Shown here one piece after another: positions 48,466 to 59,544 of a stretch of DNA of 64,000 nucleotides; position 1 is the first letter of the stretch, and each line of letters begins with the position of its first letter. The stretch is taken from assembly GCA_030280995.1 (NCBI GenBank), contig JASXTE010000009.1, positions 32,899,501 through 32,963,500 on the forward strand. Reading direction: 5' to 3'. The stretch is from Hemileia vastatrix (lineage: Eukaryota; Basidiomycota; Pucciniomycetes; Pucciniales; Zaghouaniaceae). Made by a program: the position numbers and the translations under genes. The notes under the pieces are model-generated. The model worked only from the letters and a program-made list of their open reading frames with translations, ran no database searches and had not been told where the DNA came from.

Positions 48466-49097
48466 TTAATATGCATATTTTTATGCATATTCAATATGCA
48501 TATTTTTATGCATATTAAATATGCATGTTTTTATGCATATTAAATATGCATATTTTTATGCATATTCAATATGCATATTTTTATGCATATTAAATATGCA
48601 TGTTTTTATGCATATTAAATATGCATATTTTTTATGCATAATCACTATGCATATTTTCTATGCATATTTTTATGCATATTTTTATGCATATTTATTCTTC
48701 ATAGTCATTATGCATACACTTTAGATAGGCATTTCACATCAATTTTTAACATGCAATAAACATCCACCATGCAAATTCAAATGCATATGCATCTATATCA
48801 TACAGGCAACATATATTCAAGTTTAATATTTGAATATTAAGGTATGCTAAGTGATGTTGTTCAACCTCTTGCCAAACCTGAGATTAACTGATGTTCAATG
48901 TGGTTCCTAAGCTCTGCTCAAGGATGGATTGTTCTGGATTCAATCTGTGACAGTTTATTTTTTCAATGTTTTTTCATCAGATTTAAAAACATATTTCTGA
49001 CAGTTTCAGGATGGTTTCCCAACAGATTCCTGAAAAATTCCTGATAGTTTCAAATAGAGGGAACTGCTAGCAGTTCACCCCCAGATTTCCCGTGTTG
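48466..49097. repeat. ATGCAT array and CACTA-type right terminus, second copy
   Basis: Repeats the ATGCAT array and terminus seen at 36880-37561 (about 97 percent outside the array). It ends AGATTTCCCGTGTTG, one change from the intact end. The rest of that element is missing, replaced on the left by the LTR fragment. Confidence 0.85.
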
Positions 49098-51097
49098 ATG
49101 GACATTAGCAAAACACTTTCCATCCTATTGCACAGAACCTATAGTGTCCACCTGAGCAATGGTCCATTTCTGAAAAGAACACTTTGATATTTTGAGCTAC
49201 CCATGCTCTACAGGCTTATACACTTACTGATATACTTTATAAAAGTGTCTTCCTCAGAATCAGCCAATGCTCTGAAGGGTACTTGTTGCCATGTAAAGCC
49301 AGATACCACTATTTTTATCAATTGGATTTAAAAAACTAATCTCATATTTGAAAAATGCATTTTATTGATTTATTATCATTCATGGTAAAAAAATCAGTAC
49401 AAATCCTTTGGTACACAAAATAATACTAAATTAGAAAACAAAAATATAATATAAAGCATATCGAAACCCACAATTATTATGAAGAAAAAATTAAGTCATT
49501 TAATATATGAAAAGCAAAGAGTAATATTTTCATAACATATAATAAATATATTGAACTTCCAAATATCCTATTATTATTATGATCAAAGTAATACATTCTG
49601 CCAGATCCATTTTAAACAAAACATTCAAGAATAATCCAATCATAGATAATAAACTGGTAAGAACAAGTTCATAATATTATTATAAAGAAAATAAAAATAT
49701 TATCCCATACATATGTGAAAACTGTTATATTTGAATTTTCTTCACTAAGGCCATTAACATGTATAAAATTTAGCAAAATCCTACAAGTTGTAAAATAATA
49801 ATTCTTCAACATTCTTCACATTTGTATTTCAAATATTTTTTTTCTTAAGTAACACATTGATTAATTACTCAATAACTACTCCATCACAAATATAGGTGGA
49901 ACAAAAAAATTAATACCCTTGCTTTTCAAAGGTTTTAAAATCTATTAATTTTAAAATAGAATCTTTTAAAGCCTTGTTGATGCTTTATTTCACCCACTGG
50001 CACAAACATGTTTCTGATCATCAGTAAAATACTTTCTGGAAGCTTATAATCAAAAGTTAAAGGTTTAAAAAATATCTTGTTAAACAGTAAACACAATATT
50101 TGATTGTGTGCACAATAATTTTTTATAATTTATATAAGATACAAAGGTATATATATATTACCTAGTTTATTTAAAATTTAAAAGTGTCCTTCTCAGCAAC
50201 AGCCCATTTTTTAGGAGGACACTTCAAGTGATGTTTAAGTAGATGGAAAGAGTTTTGCTAATGTCCATGTTATTTGATTTTTGGATAATAATTAAATTGA
50301 AGGTGTAACACACTTGGTCAAAAGTGTCCTTCTGAATTTATAATGCATATCATATAGGTATTATATATAACCATTTTATCTTTAAAGTTTACAAAACTAT
50401 CTTTCTCAGTGATGGACCATTTTCAAGTTGAAAACTTTCAGTAATGTAAATGACACGAGCTCTTTTAATAGCCTTTGTACTTGAAAATTGGTTAAACATT
50501 AAATTGAAGGTGTTAGATACTTGGTCAAAAGTTTTCTTCTGAAGGACGGTCCGACACTCAGAAGGACACTTTTATAATGCATAAAAGATAGATATGTATA
50601 CATATAACACCTAGATGATATGCATTATAACAGTGCTCTTCTGAGTGTTGGACCATCATTCAGAAGGACACTTTGATCAAGTCTGTAACACCTTTACTTT
50701 TATGGTTAGCCAACAATCAAATACCATGGACATTAGCAAATCACTTTCCATCCTATTGCACAGAACCTATAGTGTACATCTGAGCAATGGTCCATCTCTG
50801 AGAAAAACACCTTGATAATTTGAGCTACCCATTTTATACAGAATTATACACCTACTGCTATGCTTTATAAAAGTGTCCTCAGCATCAGCCAATTCTTGAA
50901 AGGACACTTGGGTTCATGTAAACTCAGATGGAACTGTTTTTTTTAATTGTATTAAAGATATTAATCCCATATTTGAAAAATCAATTTTATAAAATTATCA
51001 TTATTCAAGGTAAAACATTCTGTCCAATTCATTTGGAGTACAAAATAGTACTATGTCAAAATTCATAATAAATTAAAAAGTATATTGCAACACACAG
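49098..51097. repeat. ~1.63-kb satellite, units 1 and part of 2
   Basis: A block starting GGACATTAGCAAA near 49100 recurs near 50726 and, changed, near 62606. Units carry inverted repeats of AAGTGTCCTTCTGA around a short centre (for example near 50570 and 50630-50673). Unit 2 is cut at 51097 by the LTR of A2. No gene is evident in the array. Confidence 0.82.
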
Positions 51098-51522
51098 TGC
51101 AGACAATCCTATAGTACTAGCTACAGGCCTTAACCAAGGGAGTTGGAGAAAAACCAGAGAGAAAATCCCCTGTCCCTTTAGAAAAATAGAGTGAGATTTA
51201 CTTGCTAAAGTAAGTTCCTTCCTTTTTGCTAAAGCCCCTTTTTCAACACACTTGACTGCTTGATGAGCCATGAAAGTAGTCCCCAGACAGACTACCAGAC
51301 CAAAGAACTGAAACGCAGACCAATGTCCACACCAAAGAAAGCAAAGATACTTGATGTAGGCTGCAAATCCACACCAGAGACAAAAATAATACTTGATATA
51401 GCTTGCAAGACTATACCAGAGAACCTGTTGCTAAAGTTGAGTTAAATGAAGAACTAACCTTGCAACAAACACAGCCAATTGTGGCAAAAAAACAGCAAAA
51501 ACTGAGTGAGGAACAAGGATAT
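51098..51522 (-). repeat. Probable 3' LTR of gypsy element A2
   Basis: Starts TGCAGACAATCC, the same start as the fragment at 48059. Similarity is shared to 51505. A candidate inner edge is GGATATCA at 51522, before CCTCCGG, but it could lie anywhere up to about 52000. The left flank is satellite DNA. The 5' LTR is not present in the window. Confidence 0.6.
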
Positions 51523-52000
51523 CACCTCCGGATGGTTGTATGATAATTAAAGTTGCCCCAAACTGTCTTATTCACTATGTACACACAGACCACTATCTAA
51601 GAGCCTATGCACACCAACAAATTTGACACCTGTACCAGCCAAATTGAATAAAAACCCTCCAGAAGCGCTTCCCAACCTTCTAAAACAGAGGGGTGCAGGC
51701 CACCCGACGTCGGAGGTGCCACCTGAAGCCAGAAAACCAATAAAAACACCTAATCTACTTAGAAAAAATAGCTACAACTACTAAAACCTTAATAACATAA
51801 AATTTCACCATAACAACATTGGGACAGGAAATATAGAGCTAAATTATCCCTATCAAATGGTACTAAGTACTTAACCCTAAGACTTAAGGTTATCCCGTAA
51901 AACACAAAAAACAAAATTAAACAGCTATCTTTTGTAACTGAAGAATGAGGAATTAACCCCTTAAAACTTAGAGTACAAAAAATATTAAGAGGACATGAAA

Positions 52001-52010
52001 TATATAAAAA
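52001..52010 (+). promoter_or_regulatory. TATA box of the A2 antisense gene
   Basis: TATATAAAAA on the plus strand, about 96 nt before ATG 52099, opposite to A2 pol. It parallels the TATA-to-ATG layout in A1 and B. Confidence 0.45.
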
Positions 52011-52098
52011 AACCGGGGCTATCTAATGATAGTACCCACATACCCGCAGTCCCAATATCAATGGAATAAAACCAGAAAAATACCCAATTCTTCAACAG

Positions 52099-52733
52099 AT
52101 GTCAATTAAGACATGCACAAACAGTGCCAAAACACACAACAAAGGCCCCTGCCAATGTTTAAAGACCACATCCTCCCTCCAATCAAGAATGTCCACATTC
52201 TTTCTTCATCAAAACACCATTTTCAACCTTTTTTCCAAATCTGCCTCTGAAATGGGTCCTTGCCAATACTGCATCAACAATAATCTAATCTGCACCATCA
52301 CACCTCCTGTCCATCAATACAGAACGTCCTGTGATGTCTGCCACTCCAGAAAGAAGTCCTGCTTCAGACCTGGTCCATTATCTTCTGCAACAGCATCAAA
52401 AGATCTAGGCCATCCATCTTGATTCCCAGATTAATCAACAAACTACACCCTTCCCAGAAGAGTTCCAAAACCACTCTAGCAACAAGTTCCACCATCCCTG
52501 CTCCATCTGATGGTAAAAACTTCCATTTCTTCTTTCCACTTTATAAAACTGATGACTTCTCAGTTCCTCCATCTTCTGACAGTGATGATAGCAATGTAGG
52601 ATCCATTGAACCACCAACACCAAACCACTTGCCCACAATTAAGGCCAAGTTCCAAAAACACACATCTCAACAGAAACACCTTCTGCTTAACTACTTCCAA
52701 TCCACTCCTGCTAGAGATCCACAGGAAATTTAG
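52099..52733 (+). pseudogene. Antisense Zn2Cys6-like gene 1 of element A2
   Basis: ATG 52099 opens 107 codons. The N-terminus SIKTCTNSAK resembles SIKTKNTAK in the A1 antisense gene. Cys 55, 58, 65, 78, 81 and 88 fit C-x2-C-x6-C-x12-C-x2-C-x6-C, with basic residues between the last two (HSRKKS). A TGA at 52420 ends the frame, but a Ser/Pro-rich frame continues at once to 52733 (PSSDSDDSN, EPPTPNHLP), so one frameshift probably splits the gene. A zinc-binding, possibly DNA-binding, role is inferred from Cys spacing. Confidence 0.6.
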
Positions 52734-52879
52734 AACAGAAGACACCTCATTTACCAGTTCAAGGCAAATTCTGAACACTTCATTTAATCTCTTTATTCCC
52801 TCTTTAATTCCACTAGTACTTGAGTTTGATTAATACAAAAAAATTGACCACACCCTCTATAGGATGTGACCACAAAAAA

Positions 52880-53280
52880 CCCTCAGTTTTAAGTCTTGGG
52901 GGACCATCCTCATTTTATAGTCTTGGGGGACTCAAAAACCCTCAGTTTAAAGTCTTGGGGGACTCAAAACCTAAATAATAAACCCAGAACCAGAGATCAA
53001 CCACATTAAGACACAGAGAAAAAACTAACATTCTGGGGTAATTGTGAATAGAGCTTCCAGCTCATCAATTACCCCCAAACTTGCCTTTGCTAAATTCAGA
53101 GGCTCCCCCTGTGGATACCCTCTGCCAATATTTCAAACCCATTCCTCAGTTTATAGTCTTGGGGGACTACACCATCAAACAATCCTCAGCTTAAAGTCTT
53201 GGGAGACTAACACAGTGTTCAGTTTAAAGTCTTAATATACTACTCTTGAAACCAGCCAGTTTAAAGTCTTGGAGGACTGA
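52880..53280. repeat. Interspersed GTCTTGGGGGACT repeats in A2
   Basis: About seven copies of CTCAGTTTAAAGTCTTGGGG with the following GACT (near 52888, 52919, 52945, 53151, 53190, 53222 and 53260), separated by short spacers. They lie between the two antisense genes of A2. A block with GGGGTAATTG and CAATTACCCCC (53035-53090) is also present and recurs at 55780 and 56040. Confidence 0.75.
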
Positions 53281-53429
53281 CAGAATTTTGCATAAAATAG
53301 ACCCAGCCAATTTCATTCAGGATACATCTACAGCCAACCTGCTGAACTTCCACCTTCACTTCATCACCTACCCATCACTGAAAAAAAGCTCCTTCTTATC
53401 TCTTTCCATCATCTTTTCTCACCACAGAT

Positions 53430-54974
53430 CATGGCTGGATCCCCTGATTTTTACCCCTCCACTCTTCCTTGCTTCACTGCTCCCAATGACTATCCCTGAA
53501 AAAAGTGCATCCACATGTGCAGACCTTGCACATTCACTCATCCAACTCCTGAAGCCAAATTCTACAACAGGGCCTGTGATACTTGCTAATCCAAAAAGAA
53601 GAAATGTGACAGAGATGCCAACTACCCTATTCCTCCTCCTTCACCTTCTCATAAATACCTCTCCAGATCCCCTACCAGATCCCCAGATCTTGGTCCAGCC
53701 TCTTCATCTTTATCCTCAGCACCATCCAGAAGATCCCCAAACTCAATTTCCAAAACTCTCCCAAGAAACAGCTTTTATCTCTGCTAAATTAGCTCCAAAA
53801 GCTTACAAATCAGCTCCTAGGCTTCTAGACTGCTTCCAGGTGGCCCGCCTGCCTCACTAGACAGTGTATATCAGGCTCAAAACCTCCAAAAACAACCAGA
53901 AACAGCCAAATTCCTCCAATCAACTAAAACAACTCAATGCAATTACCTCCCACTGCTCCCAGAGCAATTCAGCCAACCTCTCCAAGGTCCAAAAACTTCC
54001 AAATTTCCTAAACATCTAGGAGACCTTCCAGAAGACCCCAGGAAAAAACCAGAACACCCAACACTGCACCAAAGCAACAACTTTGTCCCCAGTTAAGGCA
54101 ACAAAAATACGCCTCTCCTCTGTCAGAAAACTATTCTTCTGACACTTCCATTCCTTCAAAACCTCCATCCAGAAGAGATGAATACGCTTCCAAATCATCC
54201 TCTCCTGCCCCATCTTATAACAACCCTGGTACTCCATCACCACCACCCCATCCAACTGAATCAAGCAGAAATATTAACAACAGCAACAGCAGACCTGCTT
54301 CTCCAACTAGGCCCCAGGAACATCAGCCTCCTAGTTCACCTTCTCAAAACCTTTCAGAGGAAGACAAAGAGAATTCATATCTTTCTCAGATTGATCCAAC
54401 TACTATCACCATTCCAAAATCTTCAGAAGTCTAAATTCTGGCCACTTAAAAATTTGATGAGCTTCCAATCTGTGAGTACCACATTAACTCATCCAATTTC
54501 TTCAACAAAAAGAATTACTAATCCTATTCTTCTTGTCTAGTTGGCACCCCTACTCCTGAATCTACTATTGGAGTCAGCCAACCTCTAGAGACTTCTTTGA
54601 CCCTGGATTATGGAGACATGAAACAACACCTCAGCACCATGTGTTCAGACATGCTAAAAGCCTTTGCCCTCCATGGATCATTAAATGACTTTGAGAAAAC
54701 CTTGAGGAAACAACTATTGGACAACCACTGGAAGATGTCTAGGATCATTAAGCACACCTTCCAACAATCCATTCCTGCCTCTTCTTCTTCTTCTTCTGAA
54801 CTTCCATCCATACCCATTCCTGCCCATTATAATCCATATAATCTCTCCAGCAGGATGAACTTCAAAGAAAACAGTGCTTCCCACAAACCCAACAAAAAAA
54901 AAAATGACATCATAATCCGGACCAGCCTCCAGAAACTTCATCATCTAGACAATGAGCTCATGAAAAAAGATTAA
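53430..54974 (+). pseudogene. Antisense zinc-cluster-like gene 2 of element A2
   Basis: A frame around 53500-53600 reads CRPC, then FYNRACDTC, stop, SKKKKCDRD, followed by a Ser/Pro-rich stretch (SRSPTRSPDLGPASS). The C-D-x-C-x6-C half matches the other antisense genes, while the third Cys of the first half is not evident. In-frame TGA (53497) and TAA lie close to the motif. Coding-like Ser/Pro sequence resumes at about 54145-54435. A helix-like C-terminal part occupies 54597-54974 (MLKAFALHGSLNDFEKTLRKQLL), ending at TAA. Exons and frameshifts cannot be told apart here. Most likely a decayed second copy of the accessory gene. Confidence 0.5.
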
Positions 54975-55039
54975 AAAAATAATTATAAATAAATAATAAA
55001 AAACAATTAATAGCTATAAATTCAATTTTTTTTACAGTC

Positions 55040-56180
55040 TACTAACATACTAAAATTAAAAAAATTGATAAATAAAATAAAAATAAATGACATAAAATAA
55101 AAGATAAAAAAATAATACAAATGGTATCCCCCAGCCAATTGATGAGCTGATCCCCTGATACCTTGCCCACATCCAAGTGCACCTTGATGTGGATACACCT
55201 TAAATAATTTAAATGAATTGAAATAAGAAACATAAATCAAGAGTAATAATGAGAATAAAAAATAAAAAAAATAAAAAGAATGACATTAATGAAAATAAAA
55301 ATAAAATAAAATAAAATAATAAAATAGCATTGCTGAGAATATTGATGAGCCTTCCCCCACCAATGCTTGCCCACATCCAGGTGGCCCTGATGTGGTAACA
55401 CCATATATTTTTGGTTTTATAATTTTAACAACCCCCATAAAAATTAAAAGAAAAAAAGAGAAAAAAGAAATAATCTGAAACTACTATCTAGCAAAATCAT
55501 AACTAAAAAATCAAAGAAAGTCCAGCTACATGAATGGTCCAGATTAAGAGAATTTCCAGTAAGAGAAAGTCCAGTCCATAGAAATTATCACTAGGTGGGC
55601 TCCCTCCAATAAGTAAAAATGATGGGAGACCACCAGTGATCCACCACCAACCCAAAAAAAATCAAAGATAAAGAAGCCAGTCCCAAACCATTTTAAAGTC
55701 ATAGTGGACTTGAACCCTGAATAATAAAAAACAGAACTATAATTCAACTAGGGAAATAAAAAGACTTGATACAGACATTCTGGGGTAACTGTTATCCAGA
55801 GCAGCCAGCTCATCAGTTACCCCCACACTTGCCAAAATAAAACCTAGAAGCCACCCCTGAGTACCTTCTAACAAAACACAACATCCAACACAATAAACCA
55901 AAACCAATAAGAGTGAAGAGTACAGCACTTGAAAACCAAGAGAAATTCCAGTTTCAAGTCATAGAGGACTAAAACCTGTGAAAGGAAACCAATACTAGGG
56001 TTCAAAAAAATTAAGAGAAAGGGTTGGAAACAGACAATCTGGGGTAACTGTTCTATAGAGCAGCCAGCCCATCAGTTACCCCTACACTTGCAAAGATCAA
56101 ATCTAGAAGCCCCACCCATGGGTACCTTCTAACAAAAACTTTCCTACACAAAAGTTGCTCTGAAACACCACATTTTTAAA
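55040..56180. repeat. Stem-loop-rich repeat array between A2 integrase and antisense genes
   Basis: Two kinds of degenerate repeats. One has TTGATGAGC, CCCCC and GCCCACATCCA, GTG (near 55138 and 55344). The other, about 250 bp, has TTCTGGGGTAACTG and ATCAGTTACCCC facing each other over about 25 bp, then CTAGAAGCC and GTACCTTCTAACAAAA (near 55780 and 56037, and partly 53033). The paired arms could form RNA or DNA hairpins. ORFs here are not convincing. Confidence 0.7.
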
Positions 56181-56218
56181 ATTTAAAGAATGTTCCATAG
56201 TTTATCCTCATTGTGGAG

Positions 56219-57330
56219 TCAATCTTCTTCATTTCTAGTGCCTCTGGGATAAAACCTCTTCACCTGGTCTGCAGCCACTCTCTTTTTCAAGACTGCACCA
56301 TCCAACTCTTCCAAAACATAAGAACCTCCAGACGCCTGAGTTCTGACTCTGTAAGGTCCGTTCCATCTGTCGGCAAACATTTTTCCCCACTTACTCTCCA
56401 AACTTCTATTATAAACCAAAACAAACAACCATGTTTCAAGGGATTCCTGAGTCTATGAGCCAACTTATTGTCCCAGTACCTGACTGATTGATTCCTAATC
56501 TTCATCATTCTAGAGTATGCCTTCTCTTGACATTCCTCTCTACATACCAACTGTTGCATCCTGGCACAGAGCAATTCTTCTGTTGGGTGAACCTCATCCC
56601 AATCAATTCCAAGATAAGAGACATCTTCCAAGTCCACTGGTAGAACAGCTTTCTGACCAAACATTAACTCATAAGGAGAATAGCCAGTTGTCCTCCTCAC
56701 AGTGACCCTATCAACAATTAACACCAAGGGTAAATAATGCCTCAACTTTTCAGAACTATCCCCACACATCTTTAGCAAAGCATTCTTGATAACTTGATGG
56801 CCTTTTTCAACCATGCCTTCAGCTTCAGGATAATATGGTGTAGCCACTCTAACTTTAGAACCAACACTAGCCACAGCTTCTTTAAATATGGCACCAAACT
56901 CTGGCCTGCCATCATCAGTCACCAACTTCATCAACCCATACCTATAAATTCACTCCTTCAAAAACTCTGCCACATTCTTGGAAGTCAAATTAACTAGAGG
57001 CACTTCCTCAACCCAAACAGACAAATCATCCCTGGTAACAATTAAGTATTTATACCTGCCCTCTTTAATATGGACAGCATCCAGACTAACTCTTCCAAAA
57101 ACAGTTGATTCACCAGTAGCATGGCCGACCACTTTAGGTTTCAAGTGACTTCTTCTTTGACATTCTTCACAAGATTGAACCCAACCCTGCACAGCCAACT
57201 TCATACCTGGCCACCAAAATCTGTCAGCTACTCTTCTATAAGTCTCCCCAAAGCCTCTATGACCAAGGTCTTTATGCAAAGACTTCAACAAATCTTCTTG
57301 ACCCTTCTTCTGAGTCACAACAAATTAAGG
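56219..57330 (-). pseudogene. Integrase of element A2
   Basis: 57318-56950 holds the zinc domain (HKDLGHRGFGETY, SCEECQRRS) and the first Asp (SLDAVHIKEG). After a TGA at 56948 (probably Trp), 56934 onward has VTDDGRPEF (second Asp) and EGMVEKGHQVIKNAL (Glu), then GYSPYELMFGQ. The C-terminal part shifts frame into 56428-56219 (FVLVYNRSLES, ADRWNGPYRV, ADQVKRFYPRG). The match to A1 integrase is close throughout. Only a stop and a frameshift disable it. Confidence 0.88.
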
Positions 57331-57339
57331 ATTAGGATG

Positions 57340-58300
57340 TCTCCTCCTCATCAACCTTCTTCCTGACACATAAAATCCAGGACTTTTCTTCTTAATTGCC
57401 AAACAAGTATCATTATCACAACTATCTGGCCTCTCCAAGGTCAACAGATATTCCACCAAAAAAAATAACCCAGACTGACCCCAGGTCTCATCTTCAAAAT
57501 CCAACAAAACAACATCCAAGGGTACAACTCTGTCATCAAAATCACCAGTGTGAACATGAGCCAATTGACAAGCCCAACCAGGACACCAATCCTTAAATTT
57601 GGCATGTCCTTCTCTTTCCACTGAATCTTGTCAGAATCCAGTTCACTAACAAAAAAACCCTTTTCCAAATTTGAGCTGTCCCAAACAACAACTCCATCTT
57701 CATCAACAAAAACATCTCAATCACCAGAATCAAGATCAGATCCAGCCATTTTAGCATCTTGGGGGAGGTCCGAAAAATCTTCAGCACCCTTTGTGGTGGC
57801 CCTAACCACTGGAACATTATCATTAAACTCTTCAGCCTCAGAATCTTCATCTGCAGGTGGCCTCCTTGATAATCCATCAGGCATTGTAAAAGTTTTGCCT
57901 GGTTTGTGTAACAGGTCAAAAGAAAAATGTTGAAAAAATGCCACCCACCTAGTCATTGGAGCATTTGGAAGACTAGGTATATTGATCATCTGAACCAAAT
58001 ATTTTGCATCCACCTGCAGCTCAAAATGCTACCCCCATAAAACAGTCTGTAGCTTCTTTAAAATTTTTGCTACACCACACAATTCCAACTTAGTTTGAGA
58101 ATACCTAGATTTCACCTCATTAAACACCACAGACTCATATCTTACTGGCCTGACCCTCCCAGTTTTATCTTCCTGAGACAAAACTGCACCAGCAGCAATA
58201 TAGCTTGAGTCCACTGCCAGATAAATTTTTCCAGCATCAACACCATAATCCAACTTGTGAAGAAAAATATCTTCCCCAACAACCTTTTTCAACTTATGAA
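57340..58300 (-). pseudogene. RNase H and linker of element A2
   Basis: 58292-58029 has LAVDSSYIAAGAVLSQED, YESVVFNEVKSRYSQTKLEL and ends at TAG 58029 where A1 has Gln (LWGQHF). 58013-57717 continues (DAKYLVQMI, FDLLHKPGKTFTMPDGLSRRP). 57700-57340 is a linker toward integrase with several frames. The order matches A1. Confidence 0.82.
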
Positions 58301-58316
58301 AAGCCTCTTCACACTA

Positions 58317-59540
58317 TTACATCCATTCCCAATCTGAATATTTCCTGGTCAACCTCCTTAAAGGTGAAGCCAAAAAAGAAAAATCCTTAATAAAAATCCT
58401 GACATATACACATACAGCCAAAAATCCCCTGACTTCAGTAGTATTTTTAGGCCTTGGCCATGACTGGATTTTATTAATCTTTTTCTTTGCCATACTCCTT
58501 CCCTCTTTACATACCACATGACCCAGAATTTCCAAAGCAGGAACAAAACAACAGAATTTTGACCCTGTAATGGTCAAACCAGCCTCTTCAATAAAAAACA
58601 ACACTCTCTCTAGAGTTATTGCATATTCCCAAACAAACCTCCTTATTCCAGGGTTCTCTGCTAACACCTCATTACCATAATCAGTGGATGGTCCTTTAAT
58701 TCCACCATCATCAATAAAAATACCAGAATGAGTAGGAACCTCATCCTGAAAAATCCAAGCCATCTGTGCTTGATATACTGCCACTGAATTAGTTGCTCCT
58801 TGAGGCAACCTAGTGAGCTGAAATATTCCCAAAGGGGTCTCAAAAGTTGTGAGAGGCCTTGAATCTGTATAAAGTTCCCTCTCATCAAAACCACCTATAA
58901 TATCACCCAAATCATAACACACCCTTCCAGAAAAAGCTTCAACAAAATCCTCTGCACTTGGTGGAATACCAGCATCCTTGATAGTGACTCTATTCAAGGC
59001 TCTATGATCATGAACCACCCTCAACTTTCCATTCTGCTTCTTTACACAGAAAACTGGACTTGAGTAACTGGATGTTGATTTCTCGTATAACCCAGTCCTG
59101 ACTTTTTCCCTAACAATCTCCACAAAATCCTCTCTGATAGCAGCTGGAATCGGAATTTTCCAAGGTTCATGAAAAACCACAGGAATCAAGTAAGGTTCCC
59201 CATAAGAGTGCTTCAACACACCCCTTTTCTCCTCAACAAAAGCCACAGCTTTTTCCCTTAGCACAATAACGTGCAACAACAACTTCTTTTCTTCTTCAGA
59301 CAACCACCCATCAGGACCAAAATTAACAACTTTCAACCTTTCCACAGTCACCCTAGCCGTCTCTACAAATTCTGGAGGATTCTTCACCAAATGAGTACAG
59401 TACAGATCTCTAGACAAAGGAGGTCTCTTCAAGGGAGGATTCAAACCCACAGGCATAGGCTCATTGACAGGCCTAATCTTCTGCGCTACCTTCTTATACT
59501 TTGACACTCCACCTTCTACTTGTGGGATCTTCAGGAAATC
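58317..59540 (-). CDS. Reverse transcriptase of element A2, open and catalytically intact
   Basis: Part of a 462-codon open frame (59705-58317). It carries NFGPDGW, SSYSSPVFCVKKQNGKLRVVHD, FETPLGIFQLTRLPQGATNS, the active site IFIDDGGIKGP (both Asp kept), and EVRGFLAVCVYVRIFIKDFS. Its A1 relative has Tyr-Tyr at the active site. The frame begins within the repeated linker and ends at a stop near 58315, just before RNase H. RT chemistry is expected to be intact, though the polyprotein is not. Confidence 0.9.
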   Translation of the reverse strand, partial: DFLKIPQVEGGVSKYKKVAQKIRPVNEPMPVGLNPPLKRPPLSRDLYCTHLVKNPPEFVETARVTVERLKVVNFGPDGWLSEEEKKLLLHVIVLREKAVAFVEEKRGVLKHSYGEPYLIPVVFHEPWKIPIPAAIREDFVEIVREKVRTGLYEKSTSSYSSPVFCVKKQNGKLRVVHDHRALNRVTIKDAGIPPSAEDFVEAFSGRVCYDLGDIIGGFDERELYTDSRPLTTFETPLGIFQLTRLPQGATNSVAVYQAQMAWIFQDEVPTHSGIFIDDGGIKGPSTDYGNEVLAENPGIRRFVWEYAITLERVLFFIEEAGLTITGSKFCCFVPALEILGHVVCKEGRSMAKKKINKIQSWPRPKNTTEVRGFLAVCVYVRIFIKDFSFLASPLRRLTRKYSDWEWM

Positions 59541-59544
59541 TTCA

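Noticed and set aside
48221..51445. Paired ORFs with STPEK/STPKK and CKSTPET (48221 and 51260)
   Set aside because: They fall in two copies of an A2-family LTR; no start context or motif supports a gene.
52160..52185. Match of ACCACATCCTCCCTCC to the A1 polypurine tract, which would put the A2 LTR edge at 52170
   Set aside because: It lies inside the coding part of the antisense gene, downstream of its TATA box and ATG, and no LTR similarity extends there. Chance is more likely.
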